Shown: piece after piece, positions 15,928-25,482 of the stretch
Layout: the number at the start of each line of letters is the position of its first letter
How positions within the stretch are numbered: the stretch's first letter is position 1
NCBI GenBank assembly: GCA_947499555.1
Contig: CANMOU010000005.1
Coordinates: forward strand, 1-64,000
Source: an uncultured Roseovarius sp.
GTDB taxonomy: Bacteria > Pseudomonadota > Alphaproteobacteria > Rhodobacterales > Rhodobacteraceae
Length of the DNA: 64,000 nt
Direction of reading: 5' to 3'
Program-made: the position numbers and the translations under genes
Notes under the pieces: model-generated
Told to the model about the DNA's origin: nothing
The model's database searches: none
Seen by the model: the letters and a program-made list of their open reading frames with translations, nothing else

Positions 15928-18900
15928 GGCGCGATCCGCATCCTCGGTGGTCTCACCGATGATCCGTCTGAGGATCCCGGCGCTGTCGACACCGTCCCCA
16001 TGGGGCAGGAACACCCGCAGCTGGAAGGCGATGATCTCCGTGAAGCAGCCCGCGGCCTTCAGGGCATCGATGGCACCGCGATCCGCCCCTTCGATCTCGA
16101 AGCGCACATCGCCCGCGACCCGACGGCGGACAAGCGACAGCCCACGACCCAGATCGACCGACTGTGTGGACCCCCGCACCGCCGTCAGCATGTCCTCGAC
16201 CGACTTCGGCGCCCCGACCATGAACCGCGCTCTGAGCGCCGCCACACCGTCTTCGCTGACGGTGCGCCCGATCATGCTCGTATAGCCTTCCGGCGTGATC
16301 CGATAGATGCGCTCATTGCCCGACGGAATGTCCTTCCAGATCGGCAGAAGAAGACCCGTGAGAAGGTAGAGGCGCGTGGTGGTTGTCTTTGGCAGGCTGT
16401 CGGCTTCACCGTCCCATAGGCGACGAAACTCACACTTGCCAATTCCTTCCCACGCCGACGCTTCGAACCTCGTTTCTTCGAGGTAAGAGGAGCCTGCTGG
16501 CCGCACGAGTTTCCGCATCAGCGTGACGATATCCTCGTCGTAGAACTGCATGGGCCGGGCTGACAGAAGCGCGGCCCGCCCGGATGCCCGGTTGACCATG
16601 GGCACCTTGCTGGCATGGCGCTCCAGAGCGGCATCCGCGCTCAGAATATGAACGGGATCGGTGACATCCAGTCCGATGATCCGTGTAACCGCACCGGATT
16701 TCGGGCAGGTCCAGAGATCTTCCGCCGAGACCTGTTCGATCCGCTCGCCGCGCAACGTTTCGACGCCCAGATCGAGCGTGCCCGCCGCCCGGGCGCGTTC
16801 GGTCTGGTCGCTGATGCGCGCCGTGAACTCTTCGAAGAGCGCGTTCTGCATGTGGATCGGCAATGCGAGGACGCGGTTCAGGAAGCGCTGGATCGGCGGC
16901 AGGTCTTCGAGCAGCACACCATCCTTGTCGATGAGGCGCAGCGCCGTCCAGTCCGTGAAAGTCTCGTAATCCATCGCTGCGGCGCGGCCTGCGGCGAGAT
17001 CGGCATAGTAGCCGCGGAGCGCCGCCCGCGCGATGGGGCTTTCGAGATTGTCTTCCGGGCGAAACATCCCCTGGGCACCCGTCTCGCGCTGACCCTTGGT
17101 GAGGGCCCCGAGCTGATCGAGCCGCCGCGCGATCGTTGAAGTGAAGCGCTTCTCGCCATGAACATCCGAGGTGCAGACCCGGAAGAACGGGGCCGTCACC
17201 TGCGCAGAGCGATGCGTGCGTCCAAGCCCCTGGATCGCGGCATCGGCGCGCCAGCCCGGCTCAAGGAGGTAGTGGCGGCGGCACTTCTGGTTCTTCGCGG
17301 TCTCGGACGCGTGGTAGGACCTGCCCGTACCGCCCGCATCGGAAAAGATCAGAATGTCTTTTTCGCCATCCATGAAGGCAGACGTCTCTGACGAATTGCT
17401 GCTCGCAGCGCGCTTTTCGATGTAGAGGGCACCGTCGGAGGACTTGAGCGGACGGATCGAGCGCCCTGTGACTTCTGCCACCGCCTCGTCGCCAAAGGCC
17501 CAGATGATCTGATCAAGCGCTGAGGGAATCGGTGCGAGAGACATCAATTCCACCATTGCCTCCTCGCGCAGCTGCAACGCCTCTCGCGAGACCACCAACT
17601 GGCCATCCGCATCGCGTAGTGGTTCGGCCACGACATTGCCGTCAATCTCGACGAGTTTCTGGGCATGGATCGGGAAAGCCTGTTCCAGGTAGCTCAGCAC
17701 ATAATCCCTTGGTGTGAGCGCCCCTTCGACCAGCTCGTCTTCAGGGTTCATCGTCTCTAGCCGGCGCTTCAGAAGGCTTTCGCCGGTGGAGACGACCTGG
17801 ACGACACAGGCATAACCCGATTCACAATCCCCGCGCATCGCATCGATCACGCTAGGCGCTTTCATCCCCATCAGCAGATGATTGAAGAATCGCTGCTTGG
17901 TGCTCTCGAACCGCGACTTGGCCGAGGCCTTGGCAGCCGACGCGTTCGTCTCGCCAGAGGCGTCATTCACACCTGTCGCTGTCAGTGCCGCTTCAAGGTT
18001 TTGATGGATTGTGCGGAACGCGCCAGCATAAGCGTCGTAGATTTCGATCTGTGCCGGTGTCAGCGCATGTTCGAGCACATCGTATTCGACGCCGTCGAAG
18101 CTGAGCGCACGTGCGGTGTAGAGTCCAAGTGTCTTGAGATCCCGGGCGACCACCTCCATGGCCGCGACACCGCCGGCTTCCATAGCCGAGACGAAACTCT
18201 CGCGGCTCGGGAACGGATACTCCGCCCCCTGCCCCCAAAGACCGAGGCGGGAGGCATAGGCCAGGTTGTGCACGCTCGTGGCTCCTGTCGCCGAGATGTA
18301 GAAAACCCGCGCCCGCGGTGCTGCGAGTTGCAGGCGCAACCCGGCAAGGCCCTGCTGCGAAGGTTTGATACCCCGGCCCGCCTCGGACCCCGCGGCGTTC
18401 TGCATGGCATGGGCCTCGTCGAAGGCCAGCACGCCGTCGAACCCGTCCCCCATCCAGTCGAGGATCTGGCTGAGGCGCGTAGTGCCGCATTTGCCTGCCG
18501 AGCGCAATGTTGCGTAGGTCACAAAGAGGATGCCGTCACCCATGCCGATAGGATGGTCGGGCTTCCATTTGGAGAGCGGCTGTATGTCGGCAGGCGAGCC
18601 GCCGAGATCGGTCCAGTCACGGATCGCGTCCTCGATGAGCGTGGCAGATTTCGAGATCCAGACCGCTTTGCGACGACCCGCGAGCCAGTTCACGAGAATG
18701 AGCCCCGCGCATTCCCGGCCCTTCCCGCAGCCGGTGCCATCTCCGAGGAAATAGCCCAGCCGGTAGGCCTGCGCCTCCGGGTCGTCGTCTGCGCGGGTAA
18801 GCTTGGATTGATCGTCATCGGCGGTGAAGCGTCCGGGCAGATCGCGCGCATGGGCGTCGTTTGCCATGATGATCGTCTCGAGCGGCGCCTCGGAGAGATC

Positions 18901-20184
18901 CCCCTCCTCAATCAGACGTGCGGGCAACCGCAATGAGTCGTCACTTGGACTCAACGGCTGCGGCGGTGCGACAGAGGCCATGGCGATGCTCTCGACCAGC
19001 GGCGTGGGATGTTCCTGCGCGCCTGCGATCTCGATCCGCTGCGGGCGGTAGCGCGCGTAGATATCTGACACGGGCACGTTGTCACGCGGGGCCGCAAGTT
19101 GGGTGAAAGTGAGCGGCCGCACTGCGTGAGTGGGTCGGGTGGTCGGGAGCTGTTTCGGGCGGGACTGCCTCTGCTTCAGCGGCTGTGCGCTCGCCTGGGG
19201 ATTTTTTTGAGGAATGACGTGTCGGTGCTGCTGTTGCGCAATCACGACCGGTCGGCTCATGGCGATCTCGTCGACGTATCGCTGGCTCTCCTCGAGCGTC
19301 TCGACCGAAGTTCGGATCATCTCGAAGTCCTCGGTCACCTTGTCGAAAACCATGAGCTGCGTGTCGACGCTAGTCCCGAGCTTTCGATAGATATGACCTG
19401 GGATCGTGAGTGCGAGACGCGGCGTGACGATCCGCGTTGCGCGGGTCCAGTGGGCCCCATCACGCTCGGGTGTGAAGCCGGTCGGCATGATGGCGACCAA
19501 ACGCCCGCCCGACGCCAGCCGTTTGGCCGCCGAGATCAGATGCTTCGCCGCGATATGTTTGTCGCGCGACCGATCGACCGATGACGCGAAAGGCGGGTTC
19601 ATCACGATTACCGATGGAGAAACCGTGGGCGGCAGAAGATCGTCGATGTGTTCTGCGTCGTGGTCAGTGGTCGTCGTCTTGAAAACGACCTCAAGAAGCG
19701 CCTGGCGGAAGGGGTCGATTTCGTTGAGGCTGAGCTTTGCGCCTGCGCGGGCTGTAAAAGCGGCCAGCGTTCCGGTGCCGGCCGATGGCTCGAGGACAAC
19801 CTCGCCTTTGCGGAGTCCTGCGGCATGGACCGCCAAGGCGGCATAGGACAGCGGTGTCGAAAACTGTTGGAGACGGATTTGCTGCTCGGACCGGCGGGTT
19901 TCGGTCAGGAGCCGGGAGGCGAAGGTGCCTGCCAGAGTCGTGGCATCCGCATCTTGGTCGCGCAGAAGCTCTGCAATCGCCGCAGCTTGCATCATGTCAT
20001 AGGCCATGCGCCAATCCCAGGCACCGCTTGCATCACTGCGGCCGAAGCTCTGTCGCATGATCCGCGCAAGTGTCGAGCTCTGCAGCGGTTCTTGCCGGAT
20101 CGTCGCACCGATGTGGGCGAGGGCATCCTTCAGTTCCCGCTTCGTCGGAATAGAATGTGTTTTGCGTGCGGCTGCACCATCCAT
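15922..20184 (-). CDS. Strawberry-notch-family helicase fused to an adenine-methyltransferase-like domain
   Basis: A 1420-aa protein. The N-terminal third is a class I methyltransferase fold with the SAM loop LEPSAGTG (131-138) and the N6-adenine motif NPPF (196-199). The rest is a superfamily 2 helicase-like module of the strawberry-notch type: a variant Walker A in GDGTGCGKGRECAG (about residue 480), DEAH in LAFDEAHAMQ (about residue 590), and a C-terminal helicase lobe with GGTGRSYHA and GLGRTHRSAQ. Such giant proteins are recurrent on alphaproteobacterial plasmids and phages and may remodel or modify incoming DNA; the exact role is unproven. AGAGGA precedes the ATG. A leader-motif copy lies 37 bp upstream. 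Confidence 0.85.
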   Translation of the reverse strand: MDGAAARKTHSIPTKRELKDALAHIGATIRQEPLQSSTLARIMRQSFGRSDASGAWDWRMAYDMMQAAAIAELLRDQDADATTLAGTFASRLLTETRRSEQQIRLQQFSTPLSYAALAVHAAGLRKGEVVLEPSAGTGTLAAFTARAGAKLSLNEIDPFRQALLEVVFKTTTTDHDAEHIDDLLPPTVSPSVIVMNPPFASSVDRSRDKHIAAKHLISAAKRLASGGRLVAIMPTGFTPERDGAHWTRATRIVTPRLALTIPGHIYRKLGTSVDTQLMVFDKVTEDFEMIRTSVETLEESQRYVDEIAMSRPVVIAQQQHRHVIPQKNPQASAQPLKQRQSRPKQLPTTRPTHAVRPLTFTQLAAPRDNVPVSDIYARYRPQRIEIAGAQEHPTPLVESIAMASVAPPQPLSPSDDSLRLPARLIEEGDLSEAPLETIIMANDAHARDLPGRFTADDDQSKLTRADDDPEAQAYRLGYFLGDGTGCGKGRECAGLILVNWLAGRRKAVWISKSATLIEDAIRDWTDLGGSPADIQPLSKWKPDHPIGMGDGILFVTYATLRSAGKCGTTRLSQILDWMGDGFDGVLAFDEAHAMQNAAGSEAGRGIKPSQQGLAGLRLQLAAPRARVFYISATGATSVHNLAYASRLGLWGQGAEYPFPSRESFVSAMEAGGVAAMEVVARDLKTLGLYTARALSFDGVEYDVLEHALTPAQIEIYDAYAGAFRTIHQNLEAALTATGVNDASGETNASAAKASAKSRFESTKQRFFNHLLMGMKAPSVIDAMRGDCESGYACVVQVVSTGESLLKRRLETMNPEDELVEGALTPRDYVLSYLEQAFPIHAQKLVEIDGNVVAEPLRDADGQLVVSREALQLREEAMVELMSLAPIPSALDQIIWAFGDEAVAEVTGRSIRPLKSSDGALYIEKRAASSNSSETSAFMDGEKDILIFSDAGGTGRSYHASETAKNQKCRRHYLLEPGWRADAAIQGLGRTHRSAQVTAPFFRVCTSDVHGEKRFTSTIARRLDQLGALTKGQRETGAQGMFRPEDNLESPIARAALRGYYADLAAGRAAAMDYETFTDWTALRLIDKDGVLLEDLPPIQRFLNRVLALPIHMQNALFEEFTARISDQTERARAAGTLDLGVETLRGERIEQVSAEDLWTCPKSGAVTRIIGLDVTDPVHILSADAALERHASKVPMVNRASGRAALLSARPMQFYDEDIVTLMRKLVRPAGSSYLEETRFEASAWEGIGKCEFRRLWDGEADSLPKTTTTRLYLLTGLLLPIWKDIPSGNERIYRITPEGYTSMIGRTVSEDGVAALRARFMVGAPKSVEDMLTAVRGSTQSVDLGRGLSLVRRRVAGDVRFEIEGADRGAIDALKAAGCFTEIIAFQLRVFLPHGDGVDSAGILRRIIGETTEDADRAA

Positions 20185-20221
20185 CGGCTCGTCCTCTCAT
20201 GTCAGATTGCAGGTCTGACAG

Positions 20222-20250
20222 GACAAAACGCCCACTTTGCACTTTTTGGG
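20222..20250 (-). repeat. Shared leader motif, copy 3 (upstream of strawberry-notch gene)
   Basis: Minus-strand reading contains AAGTGCAAAGTGGGCGTTTT, 37 bp upstream of the start at 20184. It is the most diverged copy but keeps AAGNGGGC. Confidence 0.5.
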
Positions 20251-20290
20251 AGGCACCGTGGGCGTGAGAAGGATCGATTGAGCTAGCCTT

Positions 20291-20956
20291 TCAGGGAATT
20301 TCAGAGCCCGCCCCGGCGAAGAACTCTGCGAGCACCGGGCTCGCCTCCGCCTTACGCGTACTTAGCAGGGTCGACCCTGCGAGCGAGGCTTTCGACAGCC
20401 GGACGAGGCCGCCGGTTTCCTCGATCCGATAACAGCGCCGCTTCTGCCGTCCGCGGCGATAGTACGTCGCGGTCACGATCTGGCAGGTGCTGCCGTCCGT
20501 GAGCGTCACCGGCTTTGCAAGCCTGATCTTGTCGCCTTCATCGTAGTCCGGGATGGCGGCCCAGACGCGGCAGCGCTGGCGCCAGGCATGGGCGTAGCTG
20601 TCGGGATCCTTGATCTCGGAAACCAGGTTTAGAATGCTCAGCGGCGCACGGGATTCTACTGGGCCGGCGCTTTCCTCCATGTCCTTATAGCCCCAACAGC
20701 CGTCATCGTAGCGCGTGAGAAACACCGCCGCGAAGGTTATTGAGCCATCTTTGTCCGGCGTGTAGGTGCGATCTTCGACCGGGGTGCCGTCAAGATTGGT
20801 GACCCTTGCCGCCGCATACCAGGTGGACCCGACCTTGCAGGCTTTGAGAAGTTCAGTCCGGCGGACGCCGCTGTCGAAGGTACAGAGGCGCGAGATTTCC
20901 GCCTTCTCGTCGGCGTAGGATTTGATCCGGCGGTCGGTGTAGAAGAGCCAGCCCAC
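20291..20956 (-). CDS. DUF6927-like protein
   Basis: A 221-aa protein starting with GTG (GWLFYT…). The GTG overlaps the TAG stop of the upstream gene by one base. The MGWLFYT opening, the central SITFAAVFLTRYDDGCWGYKD and a basic GRQKRRCYRIEE segment are recognisable features of a plasmid-borne family without known function. The fold looks mostly beta. It lies in an operon with the upstream gene at 20956-21549. Confidence 0.7.
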   Translation of the reverse strand: MGWLFYTDRRIKSYADEKAEISRLCTFDSGVRRTELLKACKVGSTWYAAARVTNLDGTPVEDRTYTPDKDGSITFAAVFLTRYDDGCWGYKDMEESAGPVESRAPLSILNLVSEIKDPDSYAHAWRQRCRVWAAIPDYDEGDKIRLAKPVTLTDGSTCQIVTATYYRRGRQKRRCYRIEETGGLVRLSKASLAGSTLLSTRKAEASPVLAEFFAGAGSEIP

Positions 20957-21549
20957 TATGCTACCCTCCGGTCTTCGAGTTCGATCAGCTCATCGAGCGG
21001 CACCCAATAAGGCAGCATCTCGTCAAAGTCTTCGCAATTGCCGTAATTCTGCACGATCGCAAAGGTGTCGCATGCATCCTTGAGGATGACCCGGAAGGTG
21101 CCGCCGAGCCCCGAGGGCACGTCGTAGGTCCCGCCGATAAGATAGTCAGATGCTCGGCGAGCGAACACACGGATGCTGTGGCCATCGGTGGAGAGCCGGA
21201 TCGTCCCCTGCCCCCGGTCGATAAGCATTTCGACGTCTTCGAGGATGTCGGTGTAGAACTGGCCGGTCAGTTCGCGGAACGCCATACGGCGCTGCGCCAT
21301 CCAGTCGGTGTCGCGAAACGGGTTCATGCCATCGGCGAACGCGAAGGAGGGATCAGCCCGTTCAGTCGTGACGATGCGGGTGGTCGTCCCGTTGATGCCG
21401 TTCGAGCGCAGATGCACCCCATTGCCGACGATGAGGATCAGGGCGGGCTTGTCCACGGGTCCGTTCCAGTTGGGTAGAAAGGTCTTGCAGGCGCGCGCAT
21501 GGGCGATCTGTGCCGCGACGGCAGACGCGGAGAATTTGAGAATAGCCAT
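20956..21549 (-). CDS. Conserved plasmid protein of unknown function
   Basis: A 197-aa protein with the opening MAILKFSASAVAAQIAHARAC. A long beta-rich body follows, with LILIVGNGVHLRSNG and SIRVFARRASDYLIGGTYDV, and an acidic C-terminus ending in LDELIELEDRRVA. No signal peptide, membrane segment or catalytic signature is seen. It is the first gene of a two-gene unit with the DUF6927-like gene. I do not recognise a characterised homologue. Confidence 0.65.
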   Translation of the reverse strand: MAILKFSASAVAAQIAHARACKTFLPNWNGPVDKPALILIVGNGVHLRSNGINGTTTRIVTTERADPSFAFADGMNPFRDTDWMAQRRMAFRELTGQFYTDILEDVEMLIDRGQGTIRLSTDGHSIRVFARRASDYLIGGTYDVPSGLGGTFRVILKDACDTFAIVQNYGNCEDFDEMLPYWVPLDELIELEDRRVA

Positions 21550-21623
21550 GGAGATGTCTTTCCGTTGGGTGTGAGAGGATCGACCCGCGCTGGCGGAAAG
21601 GCGTGCGCGGGTCGTGGGATGGC

Positions 21624-23600
21624 TCAGGCCGCTTGCGCGACCTCGCTGTCAGGCTCCGGGGTGTCCGCCTCGGGCTCTGCCTCATCACAGGCGACCCCGG
21701 CGGTCTGCATCATGGGCGGGCACCAGGCGGCCACAGCCGCGAGCTGCGCATCCGTCAGAGTGGCAAAGGGCTCGGCGAAGAGCTTGTCGCAGAAGGCGAC
21801 GATCTCCTTCTTGCTCGACGAGGCCAGCGTCACGGCTTCCTGCGCGAGCCCCAACTCCTCGCCGAGGATCTTGAGGAGCCAGGCCTTCTTGAAGCGGTTG
21901 AAGAGCGCGGCATTAGGCGTCCAATGGGCCCGGATGTCCGGCATAACCTCGATCTCGAAATCATGCATCAGGCTGTCGCGTTGCCGATCCCGCGCGAAGC
22001 AGGATTGCGTGGTTGCGGCGGTCGCAAAAGCGACGAGCTTGGCCTTCTCCGTGGGCTTCAGCTCGCGGAACCGGGCGAAGCGCTCAGCAGGCGAGATCGT
22101 CTCGTCGTTCCACGAGAGGTTCAGCGCGTCATGGACCTCGGCTACCTGCTCAAGCGAGGTGCTGTCAATCTCGTCCATCTTCGCGTGCGTGCGATACTCC
22201 TTGCGAGCATCGACCTTGATGGCTTGCGTGACGCTCATGCCGGTGCCGACAACATCGCTCACCAGCTTGAACAGCGTCAGGTCCAGCGTGGCTTTCGGAT
22301 GCACGGTCATGGCCGCGCCGAGCGCCATGGCGCGCTCGGTCTTGAGATCTTCTTGCAGCGAGGCCGGATATACAATCTCGTCGCTGTCTCGGGTTCCATC
22401 GTGGGATGCAGAACTCGACGCCTTGCTGTTTGCTTCGGTCCGATCATCCGGCCGCACAAGACCGACATGGAGCGTAACCTGGCCGCCGGACCAGGACGCG
22501 ATTACGCCGGACCGCACGAGATCCTCGGCGCTGTAGGCTTCCTGCAAATCGCGGGCCTCGGCTTCGAGCGTATCGACCTTCTCGTAGAGCGCGTCGTAGG
22601 CCTCTTCGTCGAGGCTTTCGTCTTCCATCTCTCGTTCCAGGTTCTCAAGTTCGGCCGTGATCGTCTCGAGGCGCTTCTGGCCCTTCGCGTCAGGCTCGAT
22701 CGGTCCGGGGTAGACGCGGCCATAATCGGCCATCGCGGCATAGTCATAGCGCACCACCGCCTCTCCCCAAGCAAAGCCCATGGCAGACCGCGCCTCTTCT
22801 GCGGCGGCTGAGAGCTTTTCCAGTAGGATGGTCTCGACCAGTTCGGCGTCCTCCAGCACAGAATGTTCTTCGAGAAGATCGGCGGCAATGGCGCCACCCC
22901 GGGCCTCATAGTCTTCGCGCACGAACGCTCCGATATCATCGCTGACCTGCACACCGCGGGACTTAAGCGCCTGCCGCACGGTGTAGGCCTGCAGGTAGCT
23001 GTCCTCCTTGGTGAGTGCCTCAAAGACCTCCTTCTGAACCTCCTGGCTCGGGTGATCTGCAAAGGCTTTCATCGTATCGAGAGTGATGGATTTGGCGCGG
23101 GCCGCGTCGCGAATATCGGGATGGATGAGCCCGTAACGCAGGCGGCCTTTCACGGCGGCAATCGTCGTGCCAAAGGTTTTTGCGATGGTCTCGGGCGTCT
23201 GGCCATCGACCTCCATCATCCGCGCGAAGGCCTCGAACTCGTCGATGGCGTTCATCGGCGCCTGGGTGATGTTTTCCGCAAGCGAGAGTGCTGTCGTCAC
23301 GTCGCAATCGTCGGGTACCAGGCGACAGTCGATCTTCGTGTTCTTAGTGAAGCCCTTGGCAGACTTGTCCGCGACGAGCTCCTGCAGCGCTGCGTGGCGT
23401 CGACCACCGGCGAGGACGCCGAACTTGCCGTCGATCTTCTGGACGAGCAGCGGTTGCAGCAAGCCAAGAACGGCGATGCTGGCCTTGAGATGCGCGATGT
23501 TTTCCGAGGCATAGGTTTCGGGTGATTTGGCACGCACATTGGCCGGGTGGGCGACGAGATCGCCGATGGCGACAGAGACGGGTTTGAACGCTTGGGTCAT
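21624..23600 (-). CDS. ParB/RepB/Spo0J-domain protein (accessory type)
   Basis: A 658-aa protein with an N-terminal ParB-like domain: IGDLVAHPANVR, LLQPLLV and the nucleotide-binding GGRRHAAL (about 65-72). Then come the SLAENITQ segment and a helix-turn-helix region (TPETIAKTFGTTIAAVKGRL). ParB domains bind CTP and DNA. There is no ParA neighbour and the protein is about twice the length of partition ParBs, with a long coiled-coil C-terminal half, so it is more likely an accessory plasmid ParB-like protein than the partition protein of this replicon. AAGGACAG precedes the ATG. A leader-motif copy lies 76 bp upstream. Confidence 0.85.
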   Translation of the reverse strand: MTQAFKPVSVAIGDLVAHPANVRAKSPETYASENIAHLKASIAVLGLLQPLLVQKIDGKFGVLAGGRRHAALQELVADKSAKGFTKNTKIDCRLVPDDCDVTTALSLAENITQAPMNAIDEFEAFARMMEVDGQTPETIAKTFGTTIAAVKGRLRYGLIHPDIRDAARAKSITLDTMKAFADHPSQEVQKEVFEALTKEDSYLQAYTVRQALKSRGVQVSDDIGAFVREDYEARGGAIAADLLEEHSVLEDAELVETILLEKLSAAAEEARSAMGFAWGEAVVRYDYAAMADYGRVYPGPIEPDAKGQKRLETITAELENLEREMEDESLDEEAYDALYEKVDTLEAEARDLQEAYSAEDLVRSGVIASWSGGQVTLHVGLVRPDDRTEANSKASSSASHDGTRDSDEIVYPASLQEDLKTERAMALGAAMTVHPKATLDLTLFKLVSDVVGTGMSVTQAIKVDARKEYRTHAKMDEIDSTSLEQVAEVHDALNLSWNDETISPAERFARFRELKPTEKAKLVAFATAATTQSCFARDRQRDSLMHDFEIEVMPDIRAHWTPNAALFNRFKKAWLLKILGEELGLAQEAVTLASSSKKEIVAFCDKLFAEPFATLTDAQLAAVAAWCPPMMQTAGVACDEAEPEADTPEPDSEVAQAA

Positions 23601-23676
23601 GGTCTGTCCTTGTGATTGAGATCCAGATCCCCGTCAGCTCAGACGGGCACCAATCCCCGAGGTCGAGGATCAAACG

Positions 23677-23704
23677 GACAAAGGGCCCACTCTCCCTTTC
23701 GAGG
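23677..23704 (-). repeat. Shared leader motif, copy 4 (upstream of ParB-like gene)
   Basis: Minus-strand reading contains GAAAGGGAGAGTGGGCCCTT, 76 bp upstream of the start at 23600. Confidence 0.6.
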
Positions 23705-23745
23705 GTGAGCGGGCTCGATGCGGACAGGTCTGGAGCGCCCTGCCC

Positions 23746-24135
23746 TTACCAGTCGCGCGCCATCATGATGGTCAGCACGCGCATGGTGGTTGCGGGATTG
23801 TCCGGCGCCTCCGCGCCGAAGCGGAAATCACTGTCGGCTTCATACAAGTCGATTTTCCAGAACACGGTCTCACCGCGGATCGTCACCGATCCGAAATCGT
23901 GCCAGCCTGCTGGATCGTTCTCCGGCTCGAAGGTGTCGAACGCGCCCACGGCTTGTACGGCCTCGGTCACAAAGCCGTCACCAGCCGCGCACAGGGACTG
24001 CGTAACAACCATGCGGCCTTGAATGGGATCAGTCGCTGTCTCACCGAGACAAACAAACCTGCGGAAGGCGTCGTTCTGAGCGGCTATAACGGCCGAGTCG
24101 GGACGCTCCGGCGCGATAGAGTTGGATGGGTTCAT
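23746..24135 (-). CDS. DUF3768-family protein
   Basis: A 129-aa protein. The DUF3768 pattern is visible: IAAQNDAFRRFV near residue 17, GRMVVTQSL, the FDTFEPENDPAGWHDFG block, then VFWKIDLYEAD and a C-terminal RVLTIMMARDW. This is a small family common on rhizobial and roseobacter plasmids; function unknown. AAAGGACTG precedes the ATG. A leader-motif copy lies 36 bp upstream. It is probably monocistronic. Confidence 0.82.
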   Translation of the reverse strand: MNPSNSIAPERPDSAVIAAQNDAFRRFVCLGETATDPIQGRMVVTQSLCAAGDGFVTEAVQAVGAFDTFEPENDPAGWHDFGSVTIRGETVFWKIDLYEADSDFRFGAEAPDNPATTMRVLTIMMARDW

Positions 24136-24171
24136 GGGTCAGTCCTTTCGGGAAATGTTGAAGCCACCAGA

Positions 24172-24196
24172 CCCAAAGCCCGCTTTTTCTTTCCGG
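24172..24196 (-). repeat. Shared leader motif, copy 5 (upstream of DUF3768 gene)
   Basis: Minus-strand reading GAAAGAAAAAGCGGGCTTTG, 36 bp upstream of the start at 24135. Confidence 0.6.
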
Positions 24197-24211
24197 CGCG
24201 CGATCGCAGGA

Positions 24212-24490
24212 TCAAAAATCGAACAGCGACTTCGGACGCCAGTTCGGATTGGGAATGCGCACGATCCAGCCGCCGCAATCTTCGATAGCTTCGATCGCAG
24301 CGGACAGTGGAGTTCGCGCCGGTCCACGCAGTGGCAAACTGCCAGGGGGACAGTTTGAGGCAAGAACGGGCGGAGCCCCTGACCATTCCGACCGATTCCA
24401 CAAGTAAGCGCCTTGCCGATATACGATGATCCATCGGCTACTATCGGACCAACACGCGACTCGCAGCGTCTTCGGTTCTTTCCTGCTCAT
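24212..24490 (-). CDS. Small protein of unknown function
   Basis: A 92-aa protein, MSRKEPKTLRVACWSDSS at the N-terminus, with several aromatic residues (SRWIIVY, GGWIVRIPNPNW). The ATG at 24490 is supported by a clear GGAGGTG site about 6 nt upstream, and the gene starts 22 bp beyond the ArdC stop in the same direction. No known family is recognised. The ribosome site and operon position are the main reasons to call it real. Confidence 0.55.
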   Translation of the reverse strand: MSRKEPKTLRVACWSDSSRWIIVYRQGAYLWNRSEWSGAPPVLASNCPPGSLPLRGPARTPLSAAIEAIEDCGGWIVRIPNPNWRPKSLFDF

Positions 24491-24512
24491 GGGTCACACC
24501 TCCACTCGCGGA

Positions 24513-25445
24513 TCACGCAGCCTCATCGGCCGAAGCGCCACGACCCGCTTTCGAAGCGGCGATGAGCCAGTCACAGGCCCGCTGCGCATCCGCGGCGTGT
24601 TTGAAGATGGCGGTTTTGTCCGAGCGCAGGACGCGGAGCCAGTTGTCGAGATAAGCGGCATTCATTTCGAGTGTGTGAGCCGAAAACCCAAGCGCCTGCC
24701 CCAGAAAACACGAGGTGAGTTCGGCGACGATCTCTTCGCGCGCATAGGCCGTGTTGCCCAACCGGGCATCGCCATAAGACCGGTTGAGCCGGTGCCGGGC
24801 CTTCGTGGCATGGGCGAGCTCATGCGCCCAGACCCCGTAGAAGGATCGCGGATCCTCGAAGAGCGAGATGTCGGGCATATAGACCTTGTCGACCGCGGCC
24901 ATGTAGTAGGCCTCCCGACCGGTGAAGCTGGTCACGATATCGATCGCGTCGAAGAAGCTTTGCATATGCGGGATCAGTTGATGCGGCGGGTGATCCGGAG
25001 CCGGTGCAGGCGCGGGATGAAAGCTATCCGGCAGACCTACGATTTGGTCCGCATTGAACACGCGATAGGCCTTCTGAAACCGGAAGCAGCTCGACCCGGT
25101 CTCTTCGGTTTGATCGTCGGCGTCTGTGTTGCCTTGGTGGGATCGCGCCTGGCCATAGTAGACGACGACGGAGGATTTCTCGCCCTTGCGCACCTTCGCC
25201 TCCAGCGCATTGGCCTGGCGGATCGTCATCCAGAACGGGGATGCGTAGCCCTCAAGCTGGGTACGCATGGTCAGAAGGAAGTTGTTGATGCCTTGATAGG
25301 GCTCGCCGGTGTGCCGCAGCGGGCGGGTGCTGGCTCCGGCGGTCCAAGGCTTGCGCCAAGGCAGAACACCGCGCTCGATGACGCGGATGAGCTCGTTGGT
25401 GATGGCTTCCGAGGCGTCGAATTTGGACATGCGGGATCGGGCCAT
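24513..25445 (-). CDS. ardC: ArdC-family antirestriction/ssDNA-binding protein with zincin domain
   Basis: A 310-aa protein. The N-terminal ssDNA-binding part (ArdC-N) has GVLPWRKPW and GINNFLL. The C-terminal zinc-metallopeptidase-like domain carries HELAH (in VWAHELAHATKA) with the downstream glutamate region EEIVAELTSCFLG. ArdC proteins protect incoming plasmid DNA from host restriction and bind single strands during conjugative entry. AAGGAGG lies 6 nt before the ATG at 25445. It fits with the relaxase and coupling genes as an establishment factor for a transferable element. Confidence 0.9.
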   Translation of the reverse strand: MARSRMSKFDASEAITNELIRVIERGVLPWRKPWTAGASTRPLRHTGEPYQGINNFLLTMRTQLEGYASPFWMTIRQANALEAKVRKGEKSSVVVYYGQARSHQGNTDADDQTEETGSSCFRFQKAYRVFNADQIVGLPDSFHPAPAPAPDHPPHQLIPHMQSFFDAIDIVTSFTGREAYYMAAVDKVYMPDISLFEDPRSFYGVWAHELAHATKARHRLNRSYGDARLGNTAYAREEIVAELTSCFLGQALGFSAHTLEMNAAYLDNWLRVLRSDKTAIFKHAADAQRACDWLIAASKAGRGASADEAA

Positions 25446-25482
25446 GACAGGCCTCCTTTCGAAAGGGTTGGGTGAAGTGGGC

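Noticed and set aside
17878-18936. Plus-strand ORF of 352 codons opposite the strawberry-notch gene
   Set aside because: High-GC antisense frame with no domain signature; the minus-strand helicase motifs are clear.
21624-23600. Calling the ParB-domain protein the replicon's partition protein
   Set aside because: There is no ParA, RepC or parS-like array nearby and the length is about twice that of partition ParBs.
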